DNA of 5,250 nt from Synechococcaceae bacterium WBB_10_009 (GTDB taxonomy: Bacteria > Cyanobacteriota > Cyanobacteriia > PCC-6307 > Cyanobiaceae), in NCBI GenBank assembly GCA_010030955.1, contig RHBP01000122.1, positions 1-5,250 on the forward strand, written 5' to 3'. Both the position numbers and the translations under genes were made by a program. Below are positions 1 through 5,250 of the stretch, piece by piece (positions within the stretch are counted from its first letter, which is position 1; the number at the start of each line of letters is the position of its first letter). The notes under the pieces are model-generated. The model was not told the DNA's origin, did no database searches, and was given only the letters and a program-made list of their open reading frames with translations.

Positions 1-234
1 CAGCTGGGAGGGCTCCACCCCGGCGGCCAACCATTGGCGCATGGCGGCCGCCGGCGCCGACACCCGCAGGATCCCCTCAGCGCGGTAGGTCTTGTCCCGG
101 GTGGACAGGCCGTAGACGTTGCCCACATCCAGGGCCACCGTCACCGGCACGGGAGCCAGGGGTGCCCCCAGCAGGGGCAGCGCCACGGCCAGGGCCAGCA
201 ACGGCAGCAGCAGATGCCGAATCCAGCGGACCAT
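1..234 (-). CDS. Exported protein of unknown function, N-terminal part only (runs off left edge)
   Basis: Seventy-eight codons are open on the minus strand from an ATG at 234-232 to the window edge, so the C-terminus is missing. The product begins MVRWIRH, then a hydrophobic Leu/Ala stretch at about residues 8-24 (LLLPLLALAVALPLLGAP). This is a typical Sec signal peptide or membrane anchor, so the mature protein should lie in the periplasm or be membrane-bound. Residues 31-59 (VTVALDVGNVYGL, then DKTYRAEGILRVS) alternate like beta strands. The spacing V-x-V...N-x-Y-x-L...K-T-[YF]-x-A-x-G resembles the first strands of prokaryotic pentameric ligand-gated channel ectodomains. That likeness is from memory and weak; another periplasmic beta-sandwich is equally possible. 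No good Shine-Dalgarno precedes the ATG; another ATG at 238 is out of frame. The gene is divergent from crtL with 43 bases between starts. Confidence 0.7.
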   Translation of the reverse strand, partial: MVRWIRHLLLPLLALAVALPLLGAPLAPVPVTVALDVGNVYGLSTRDKTYRAEGILRVSAPAAAMRQWLAAGVEPSQL

Positions 235-262
235 CCATTGCTGCAGGATGAATCCACACCAT

Positions 263-267
263 AGGGG
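263..267 (+). promoter_or_regulatory. Probable ribosome binding site of crtL
   Basis: AGGGG lies 10 bases before the ATG at 278. It supports that start over the in-frame ATG at 248, which has only CAGG directly against it and would add ten residues (MNPHHRGVVA) before the conserved nucleotide-binding strand. The reading frame stays open further upstream, to 119, but that part overlaps the opposite gene and has no family resemblance. Confidence 0.45.
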
Positions 268-277
268 CGTTGTGGCG

Positions 278-1528
278 ATGGAGGTGCTGGTCATCGGGGC
301 GGGCCCGGCTGCCCTCTGCATCGCCGCAGCCCTGGCGGAGCGTGGGGTGGTGGCCGAGGGCCTGGCGCCGGAGGATCCGCAGCAGCCCTGGCCCAACACC
401 TACGGCATCTGGGCACCGGAGGTGGATGCCCTGGGGCTGGCGCCGCTGCTGGGGCACCGCTGGCACAACACCGTCAGTTGGTTCGGTGATCGCCTCGGTG
501 GCCCCGCCGTGCAGCACGGCATTGACTACGGCCTGTTCGACAAGGCGGCCCTGCAGCAGCACTGGTGGCGGCAGTGCGAAAGAGCCGGGGTTGCCTGGAG
601 GCGGGGCCGGGCCCTGGCGGTGGAGCACCACGCCGGCGGCTCCACCGTGGTCACGGAGGCGGGGGAGCGGCTTGAGGCCCGGCTGGTGATTGATGCCAGT
701 GGCCACCGCTCGCCCTTGGTGCAGCGTGCGGATGAGGGGCCGGTGGCGGGCCAGGCGGCCTACGGCATCGTGGGGCGCTTCTCTGCCCCACCGGTGGATC
801 CTGGGCAGTTTGTGCTGATGGATTACCGCAGTGACCACCTCAGCGAGGCGGAGCGCCGCTGCGGGCCACCCACCTTTCTCTACGCCATGGATTTGGGGGA
901 GGGGGTGTTTTTTGTGGAGGAAACCTCCCTGGCCTTGGCGCCGGCGGTGCCCTACGACGTGCTCAAGGACCGCCTGCTGCGGCGCCTCAGCCACCGGGGT
1001 GTGGCGGTGGAGGTGGTGCAGCACGAGGAGTTTTGCCTGTTCCCGATGAACTTGCCGCTGCCGGACCTGCAGCAGCGGCTGCTGGCCTTCGGCGGTGCCG
1101 CGGCGATGGTGCATCCGGCGTCGGGCTACATGGTGGGGGCGCTGCTGCGCCGTGCGCCGGCCCTGGCGGATGCCATTGCCCAGGGGTTGCAGCAGCCCGC
1201 TCTGCCGGCTGAGCAGCTGTGCCGGCGGGCCTGGGATGCCCTCTGGCCCCTGGAGCTTCAGCGCAAGCACGCGCTTTATCGCTTCGGGTTGGAGAAGTTG
1301 ATGCGCTTTTCGGAGGGGCAGTTGCGGGCCCATTTCTCCACCTTCTTCAACCTCCCCCCCCAGCAGTGGTATGGCTTCCTCACCAACACCCTCACCCTGC
1401 CGGAGCTGATTGCCGCCATGGTGCGGCTGTTTGTGCAGGCCCCCTGGACGGTGAAGGCGGGCCTGATGGGCATGCGGGGGCGCGAGTTGGCGCTGGGGCT
1501 GCGGATGCTCTTTCCCGCAGGGCGCTAG
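278..1528 (+). CDS. crtL: Lycopene cyclase, CrtL/plant type (probably lycopene beta-cyclase)
   Basis: This FAD/NAD(P)-dependent enzyme of carotenoid synthesis closes the ionone rings of lycopene on the membrane, giving beta-carotene or, for epsilon forms, alpha-carotene precursors. The 416-residue product has the plant/cyanobacterial family's landmarks. An N-terminal Rossmann strand VLVIGAGPAAL (3-13) is followed by the cyclase motif PNTYGIW (39-45). Residues 137-144 are VIDASGHR, and MDYRSDHL (181-188) leads into PTFLYAMDLGEGVFFVEET (198-216), which contains the catalytic-acid region (FLEET in plants). Then comes FGGAAAMVHPASGYMV (271-286), and the C-terminal segment FFNLPPQQWYGFL (356-368) occurs in beta- and epsilon-cyclases alike. 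Length is near normal for bacterial CrtL. The start at 278 places the Rossmann strand at the very N-terminus, as in relatives. The last Gly of the dinucleotide motif is Ala (GxGxxA). Beta versus epsilon activity cannot be settled from sequence alone. Confidence 0.93.
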   Translation: MEVLVIGAGPAALCIAAALAERGVVAEGLAPEDPQQPWPNTYGIWAPEVDALGLAPLLGHRWHNTVSWFGDRLGGPAVQHGIDYGLFDKAALQQHWWRQCERAGVAWRRGRALAVEHHAGGSTVVTEAGERLEARLVIDASGHRSPLVQRADEGPVAGQAAYGIVGRFSAPPVDPGQFVLMDYRSDHLSEAERRCGPPTFLYAMDLGEGVFFVEETSLALAPAVPYDVLKDRLLRRLSHRGVAVEVVQHEEFCLFPMNLPLPDLQQRLLAFGGAAAMVHPASGYMVGALLRRAPALADAIAQGLQQPALPAEQLCRRAWDALWPLELQRKHALYRFGLEKLMRFSEGQLRAHFSTFFNLPPQQWYGFLTNTLTLPELIAAMVRLFVQAPWTVKAGLMGMRGRELALGLRMLFPAGR

Positions 1529-1529
1529 C

Positions 1530-2558
1530 TCAGGCGGTGGCGCCGCCGCAGGAGCTGCCCTGGCCTGCGGTGCAGCCGTAGCAGTGGTTGCCCCAGTGGA
1601 TGGCTCCGTCCAGGAGTTGTTCACGGCTGATCGTCGCGATGGTGGCGCCGCTGGCCTCGGGCATCTCCAGCATCTGGTTGAAATCGCAGTCGTGGAGGCG
1701 GCCATCGGGGGCCACCGACAGGGTGTCGCGGCACATCAGCCCTTCGAGGGCCGCCGGGTTGAAGGCCCGCTCCAGCAGCGCCAGGTAGCAGTTCACGTGG
1801 CCATCGCGCTGCAGCTGTTGCAGGAAGCGGGCGATCGGCATGTTGTTGAGCCCGATCAGCCGGTCGAACCGCACCCCAGCCAGCTGCTCCAGCCGCTCGG
1901 CCCAGCGCCGTTGATCCCAGGCGCTGAGCTGTTGCAGCTGGGTGCCGGCCGGGTTGCTCATCAAGGTGAGCTGCCGCGTCGGATCGCCCTGGCCGTACCC
2001 CAGCCCATTGAGCAGCCGCAGCGCCTGGATCGAGGCTTCCCAGGTGCCCTCGCCCCGCTGGCCATCGGTGGCGTCTTGATCCGGCTGCGGCAGGCTCGCC
2101 ACGATCTCCACCTGTTGGCTTGCCAGGAAGGGGGCCAGGTCGTGCAGGGCGGGCAGCAGCAGCACGGTGAGGTTGCAGCGGTCGATCACCTGGCAGCCCT
2201 GGCTCCGGGCCGCCAGCACCAGGTCGCGGAAGCGGGGGTGCAGTTCGGGGGCGCCGCCGGTGAGATCCAGCACCGCCGGCTTCAGCCGGGCGATGGCGCT
2301 GATGCAGGCCTCCACCACCCCATCGGGCATCAGGGTGTGGCCCTGGTGGGGGCCCGCATCCACGTGGCAGTGGCTGCAGCGCATGTTGCACAGCCGCCCC
2401 AGGTTGAGCTGCAGCACCCGCAGCGGGCTGCGCCGCGGTGGCGTCAGCCCCCGTTGCCCCAGGCTTCGGGCAAACCCCTGCTCCTGGGGCAGGGCCCCCT
2501 CCAGCAGCGTTGTTTGCTGCTGGGGTGAGAGGCCAGGGGGGCGTTCGGCCAGCGCCAT
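1530..2558 (-). CDS. arsS: Radical SAM/Cys-rich protein, ArsS-like (arsenosugar biosynthesis family)
   Basis: The 342-residue product matches the radical SAM family ArsS, which is thought to join a 5'-deoxyadenosyl group to dimethylarsenite made by ArsM, giving arsenosugar precursors in the cytoplasm. The iron-sulfur site is CNMRCSHC (Cys57, Cys61, Cys64; CxxxCxxC), followed by LTGGAPEL (99-106, the SAM-contacting GGxPE-type strand) and VIDRCNLTVL (124-133). The C-terminal domain has FNPAALEGLMCRDT (266-279), HDCDFNQML (290-298) and a Cys-rich tail CYGCTAGQGSSCGG (326-339). The chosen ATG at 2558 starts 4 bases after the stop of the upstream GH57 gene, with no strong ribosome binding site, so translational coupling is likely. 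The frame is open upstream, but that part lies inside the GH57 gene. No arsM is in the window, so the arsenic role is inferred from family. Several family-conserved positions differ (see findings). Confidence 0.85.
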   Translation of the reverse strand: MALAERPPGLSPQQQTTLLEGALPQEQGFARSLGQRGLTPPRRSPLRVLQLNLGRLCNMRCSHCHVDAGPHQGHTLMPDGVVEACISAIARLKPAVLDLTGGAPELHPRFRDLVLAARSQGCQVIDRCNLTVLLLPALHDLAPFLASQQVEIVASLPQPDQDATDGQRGEGTWEASIQALRLLNGLGYGQGDPTRQLTLMSNPAGTQLQQLSAWDQRRWAERLEQLAGVRFDRLIGLNNMPIARFLQQLQRDGHVNCYLALLERAFNPAALEGLMCRDTLSVAPDGRLHDCDFNQMLEMPEASGATIATISREQLLDGAIHWGNHCYGCTAGQGSSCGGATA

Positions 2559-2562
2559 CGCT

Positions 2563-4134
2563 TCAGGGGGCGGCCGGCAGGCGGGTCCAGTCGGCGGCGT
2601 TGAGCAGGGGGAACAGGGCATCCTCGCGGCGCACCGCCTCCAGCCAGCCGTGCGGCAGTGGGGTGCCATCGATGGCCTGCAGCAGGGTCCAGAACCGCCC
2701 CAGGTGCCGTTGGATGCGTTCGCGGGCCAGGTCGGTGGTGGTGCCCGCCCGCAGGATGAAGCTCCAGTCGGAGCTCTGCGCCAGCAGCAGCTCGCGGCCG
2801 GCTTGGTCCAGCAGCTCCCGGGCCGCTTCGCTGCCCACGCCCCGGCTCACCCGTTCCACCATCGCCCGCGAGGCCCGGTTCCACTCCGGAATCACCCAGG
2901 CGTTGCTGTCGTTGAGCCAATAGTTGTGATACCCCCCCTGGCCCCAGCTGGAGGGCGACGGTTGGCAGAGCTGCAGGGCATCGCCGCGGCTGAGGGTGTC
3001 CCGCAGGGTCACCAGATCCACCCCTTGGGAGGGCGCCTGGCGGAACACCTCCCCCAGAAACTGCGGCCCCTCGTACCACCAGTGGCCGAAGAGCTCCGCA
3101 TCAAAGGGGGCCACCAGCAGCGGCCGGCGGTCCATGGCCCCCTCCAGGCGCTGCAGATGGCGGGCGCGGCCCTGCAGGAAATGCACTGCATCGCGCTGCA
3201 CGCAGCGCTGGGCCTCCTCGGGTTCGTAGGGCTGCTTGCTGTCGAGGCTGCAGTCGCGCTCCGACACCCGGTGCAGCTTCAGCCCCAGGGGGCGCGCGCA
3301 GGGGATGCCGCGCTGCTCCAGGTCGCCGGCGGGCAGATCCCAGCCCAGGTCGCGGTGAAATTCCCGGTAGTGGGGATCGCCGGGGTAGCCGTCGCGGGCG
3401 CTCCACACCGGCAGGGTGGATTCGCTGTCGCGCCCGAAGAAGGCCATGCCCGCCGGGGTGCACACCGGCGCGTACACCCCGTAGCGGGGGCGCGGTTGGC
3501 CGTGCAGCAGGCCATGGGCGTCGAGAATGGCGTAGCGCAGGCCGCAGCTCACCAGCAGCCGGTCGAGCCCCTCGTAGAAGGCGCACTCCGGCAGCCAGAT
3601 CCCCTGGGGGCGAACCCCCAGCAGCCGTTGGTGTTCGCGCACCGCCGTGAGCAGCTGGGCCCGCACCGCCTCCGGGCAGTCGCGCAGCAGCGGCAGGTAG
3701 CCATGGGTGGCGGCGCAGGTGAGCAGGTCGAGCACGCCCGCCCGCTGCAACCGCTGGAAGCGCGGCAGCAGGTCGCCGCCGCAGAGCTCCCAGGCCTGGT
3801 GGGCACGGCTGAGCAGCTGGGCCACGTCGGCGGCGGCGTTGGCGTGGCCCGTGGGCGCCTGCCGCAGCAGCTCCTGCCGCACCGCCAGCCACGGGCCGAA
3901 GCGGGCGCTGAGGCCGGCATTGCTGAGCAGCGAGAGCAGCGTGGGCGAGAGCCCCATGCTCAGCCGCGGCCGCTGCTGCGGATCGGCGGCCGCGCGCTCC
4001 AGCACGTCGAGCAGCGGCAGGTAGCACTCCAGCAGCGCCTGGAAGTACCAGTCCTCCTCCAGGGAGCCGGGCTCGCTGGAGTGCACGTAGGGGAGGTGCG
4101 CGTGCAGGACCAGCGCCAGGTCGCCGGTGGCCAA
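2563..4134 (-). CDS. 1,4-alpha-glucan branching enzyme, glycoside hydrolase family 57
   Basis: GH57 retaining enzymes of this type cut an alpha-1,4 glucan and rejoin the piece as an alpha-1,6 branch, here presumably in cytoplasmic glycogen synthesis. Using the TTG at 4134, the product is 523 residues, the usual size. Visible motifs are LHAHLPYV (10-17, GH57 region 1), GHANAAAD (96-103), THGYLPLL (143-150), GIWLPECAFY (178-187, with predicted nucleophile Glu183), APFDAELFGHWWYEG (342-356, with predicted acid/base Asp345), WGQGGYHNYWLN (397-408), and a helical C-terminal region. The TTG gives MATGDLALVLHAH, the usual beginning of relatives. A GTG at 4215 would add 27 Pro/Ala-rich residues and overlap the divergent gene's start, so I prefer TTG, although it lacks a clear ribosome binding site. 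The stop is 4 bases before arsS. Some GH57 proteins labelled branching enzymes mostly hydrolyse or transfer, so the exact activity is less sure than the family. Confidence 0.9.
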   Translation of the reverse strand: MATGDLALVLHAHLPYVHSSEPGSLEEDWYFQALLECYLPLLDVLERAAADPQQRPRLSMGLSPTLLSLLSNAGLSARFGPWLAVRQELLRQAPTGHANAAADVAQLLSRAHQAWELCGGDLLPRFQRLQRAGVLDLLTCAATHGYLPLLRDCPEAVRAQLLTAVREHQRLLGVRPQGIWLPECAFYEGLDRLLVSCGLRYAILDAHGLLHGQPRPRYGVYAPVCTPAGMAFFGRDSESTLPVWSARDGYPGDPHYREFHRDLGWDLPAGDLEQRGIPCARPLGLKLHRVSERDCSLDSKQPYEPEEAQRCVQRDAVHFLQGRARHLQRLEGAMDRRPLLVAPFDAELFGHWWYEGPQFLGEVFRQAPSQGVDLVTLRDTLSRGDALQLCQPSPSSWGQGGYHNYWLNDSNAWVIPEWNRASRAMVERVSRGVGSEAARELLDQAGRELLLAQSSDWSFILRAGTTTDLARERIQRHLGRFWTLLQAIDGTPLPHGWLEAVRREDALFPLLNAADWTRLPAAP

Positions 4135-4202
4135 GGGCTCGGCTCGCAGTGGGGCGACTCTAGGCGCAGCTTCTAGGCTCGGGCCAACGGGAACGAGGGG
4201 GG
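4135..4202. promoter_or_regulatory. Divergent intergenic region between GH57 and NYN genes, with TCTAGGC direct repeat
   Basis: This 68-base gap must hold the start signals of both divergent genes if the TTG start of the GH57 gene is right. It contains TCTAGGC twice, at 4159-4165 and 4172-4178, with starts 13 bases apart. Each copy carries a CTAG core. TAGGCT (4174-4179, plus) and TAGAGT (4162-4157, minus) fit a loose TAnnnT -10 pattern, but I see no matching -35 boxes. Promoter activity is inference from layout; the repeat itself is seen directly. Confidence 0.35.
4195..4202 (+). promoter_or_regulatory. Ribosome binding site of the NYN-domain gene
   Basis: GAGGGGGG runs directly into the ATG at 4203. 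GAGG at 4195-4198 leaves four bases to the start, slightly short but usable. It is the best purine-rich site in the window and supports ATG 4203 over the later in-frame ATG at residue 12. Confidence 0.5.
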
Positions 4203-4718
4203 ATGGAGCTGGCACTGGCGGTGGATGGCCACGGCATGTTTCACGTGCAGCAGAAGCTGGGCTGGTTTTTTGACCCGCGCCGGTTGCTGGCCCATGCGGC
4301 CGCGGGGCCGGGCACCCAGATCGCCGCGGCCTTCTGGTACACCGGCCTCAAGGACCCCACCGACCAGCGGCCCTTCCGCGATGCCCTCACCAGCCTGGGC
4401 TACACCGTGCGCACCAAGCTGCTGCGGGAGTTGGCGTCGGATGCCGACCAGCGCCAATTTGGCCGCGCCAACCTCGATGTGGAGCTCGCCATCGACCTGC
4501 TGGCCGTGGCCCACCGCACCGATGAGCTCTGGCTGCTCAGCGGCAGCCGCGATCTCGAGCGCCTGCTGGAGGTGCTGCGCATCAAGGGGGTGAAGGTGGT
4601 GCTGATTGGCGCCGATGGCATGGTGCCCCGGGATCTGCGCAACGCCGCCGACCGCTTCATCGACCTCCAGGCCCTGCGGCCGGTGCTGGAAAAGGTCGAG
4701 GGCGCTGCCCAGCCCTAA
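4203..4718 (+). CDS. Small NYN-domain protein (LabA/DUF88-like, PIN-like fold), possible RNase
   Basis: The 171-residue product is almost entirely one NYN domain, a PIN-like fold found in many metal-dependent RNases and in cyanobacterial LabA, which affects circadian gene expression. It begins with the first strand LALAVDGHGMF (3-13), holding acidic Asp8. A strand AAAFWYTGL (41-49) follows, then ANLDVELAIDLLAVA (89-103) with Asp92, Glu94 and Asp98 in the usual central helix, and LWLLSGSRDLERLLEVL (109-125) with Asp117. Next come GVKVVLIG (129-136) and LRNAADRFIDL (145-155), a normal NYN ending. The common motif SGDxDF reads SGSRDL, losing one acidic residue. There is no signal peptide, so it should be cytoplasmic. 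It is divergent from the GH57 gene and 39 bases upstream of leuA in the same direction. NYN membership is firm; RNase activity and any clock role are not shown. Confidence 0.82.
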   Translation: MELALAVDGHGMFHVQQKLGWFFDPRRLLAHAAAGPGTQIAAAFWYTGLKDPTDQRPFRDALTSLGYTVRTKLLRELASDADQRQFGRANLDVELAIDLLAVAHRTDELWLLSGSRDLERLLEVLRIKGVKVVLIGADGMVPRDLRNAADRFIDLQALRPVLEKVEGAAQP

Positions 4719-4757
4719 ACTGGGGCTAACTCATAACCATTCCGCGTTGTATTCGCC
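4711..4757 (+). other. Stop-codon stem-loop and short leader between the NYN gene and leuA
   Basis: AGCCC (4711-4715) and GGGCT (4723-4727) can pair around a seven-base loop that contains the NYN stop codon. No T tract follows, so a strong terminator is unlikely and read-through into leuA is expected. The rest of the gap (4728-4757) is richer in A and T than the surrounding coding DNA but shows no clear -35/-10 pair. There is no Shine-Dalgarno close to the leuA ATG. Confidence 0.25.
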
Positions 4758-5250
4758 ATGGCCCGCGACCCCGGCCGGGTACTGATCTTTGACACCACCC
4801 TGCGCGATGGGGAGCAGTCCCCTGGCGCCAGCCTCAACCTGGAGGAGAAGCTGGCGATCGCCCAGCAGCTGTCCCGCCTGGGGGTGGACATCATCGAGGC
4901 CGGATTCCCCTTCGCCAGCCCCGGGGATTTCAACGCCGTGCAGCGCATCGCCGCCAGTGTGGGAAGCCCCGATGGGCCGGTGATCTGCGGCCTGGCCCGG
5001 GCCGCCCGCGGCGACATCAAGGCCTGCGCCGAGGCGGTGGAGCCCGCCGCCCGCAAGCGGATCCACACCTTCATCGCCACCAGCGACATCCACCTGGAGC
5101 ACAAGCTGCGCAAGAGCCGCGCCGAGGTGCTGCAGATCGCCGGCGAGATGGTGGCCTATGCCCGCTCGTTGGTGGACGACGTGGAGTTTTCCTGCGAAGA
5201 CGCCGGCCGCTCCGATCCGGAGTTCATGTACCAGGTGATTGAGGCGGCCA
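4758..5250 (+). CDS. leuA: 2-isopropylmalate synthase, N-terminal part (runs off right edge)
   Basis: LeuA condenses acetyl-CoA with 2-oxoisovalerate, the first committed step of leucine synthesis, in the cytoplasm. The first 164 residues are present and open to the edge; the full protein is normally over 500 residues, so the rest of the HMGL-like TIM barrel and the C-terminal leucine-sensing domain lie outside. Visible motifs are FDTTLRDGEQSPGASL (11-26), with catalytic Arg16 and metal ligand Asp17, then IIEAGFPFASPGDF (45-58), RIHTFIATSDIHLEHKL (101-117), and DDVEFSCEDAGRSDPEF (140-156). All belong to the LeuA/homocitrate synthase family, and the beginning MARDPGRVLIFDTTLRDGEQ matches cyanobacterial LeuA closely. 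The ATG at 4758 is the natural start; it lacks a strong ribosome binding site. It is probably co-transcribed with the NYN gene. Citramalate synthase is the main alternative but less likely. Confidence 0.95.
   Translation, partial: MARDPGRVLIFDTTLRDGEQSPGASLNLEEKLAIAQQLSRLGVDIIEAGFPFASPGDFNAVQRIAASVGSPDGPVICGLARAARGDIKACAEAVEPAARKRIHTFIATSDIHLEHKLRKSRAEVLQIAGEMVAYARSLVDDVEFSCEDAGRSDPEFMYQVIEAA

Noticed and set aside
238..265. TTGCTG and CATAGG, 16 bases apart, as a crtL promoter
   Set aside because: Transcription would start only a few bases before the ATG and after the likely ribosome binding site, and the -10 match is poor.
1354..1361. Run of eight C in crtL as a frameshift site
   Set aside because: The protein stays in frame with conserved sequence on both sides (FFNLPP...WYGFL), so there is no sign of slippage or a broken gene.
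1533..1547. GC-rich hairpin GGCGG-TGGCG-CCGCC near the crtL/arsS junction as a terminator
   Set aside because: It has only a 5-base stem, no T tract on either strand, and lies inside the last arsS codons. Such hairpins are common by chance at this base composition.
77..1705. 542-codon minus-strand open frame opposite crtL
   Set aside because: It lies antisense to a clearly conserved gene, is rich in Arg, His, Gln, Pro and Gly with no recognisable motif, and also overlaps the end of arsS. Long antisense frames are expected in GC-rich DNA.
1584..2528. 314-codon plus-strand open frame opposite arsS
   Set aside because: It is the mirror of the arsS gene, rich in Gln, His, Val and Ala, with no motif and no ribosome binding site.
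2559..2669. Longer arsS start at 2669
   Set aside because: The extra 37 residues lie inside the end of the GH57 gene, are Pro/Cys/Arg-rich, and have no counterpart in the family. ATG 2558 sits 4 bases after the GH57 stop.
2167..4176. 669-codon plus-strand open frame opposite arsS and the GH57 gene
   Set aside because: It spans two well-recognised minus-strand genes and their junction. Its product is low in complexity with no domain, so it is a composition shadow.

Overview
The window looks like an ordinary housekeeping stretch of a GC-rich picocyanobacterial chromosome, most like the Synechococcus/Cyanobium group. This rests on three things: a plant-type lycopene cyclase, a GH57 glucan branching enzyme of cyanobacterial type, and a LeuA N-terminus matching the cyanobacterial form. 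No taxonomic marker gene is present, so the assignment is inference from gene content and base composition. I see no rRNA, tRNA, CRISPR array, insertion sequence, phage gene or other sign of mobility.

Layout, left to right. (1) Bases 1-234, minus strand: the first 78 residues of an exported protein that runs off the left edge; its mature start resembles the first strands of prokaryotic pentameric ligand-gated channel ectodomains, but only weakly. (2) Bases 278-1528, plus: lycopene cyclase CrtL, divergent from gene 1. (3) Bases 1530-2558, minus: an ArsS-type radical SAM/Cys-rich protein, convergent with crtL with one base between the stop codons. (4) Bases 2563-4134, minus: GH57 1,4-alpha-glucan branching enzyme, directly upstream of arsS with a 4-base gap, so the two probably form one transcript. 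(5) Bases 4203-4718, plus: a small LabA/NYN-domain protein, divergent from the GH57 gene. (6) Bases 4758 to the right edge, plus: leuA (2-isopropylmalate synthase), 39 bases after the NYN gene and probably read with it.

The genes serve separate parts of metabolism: carotenoid ring formation, an arsenosugar-type radical reaction, glycogen branching, a probable RNA-related NYN protein, and leucine synthesis. They are packed tightly: no intergenic gap exceeds about 70 bases, and there is no clear terminator. I found no convincing new system. The points most worth a second look are the divergent features of the ArsS-like protein, the altered acidic motif in the NYN protein, the possible channel-like secreted protein at the left edge, and the ArsS-GH57 coupling.
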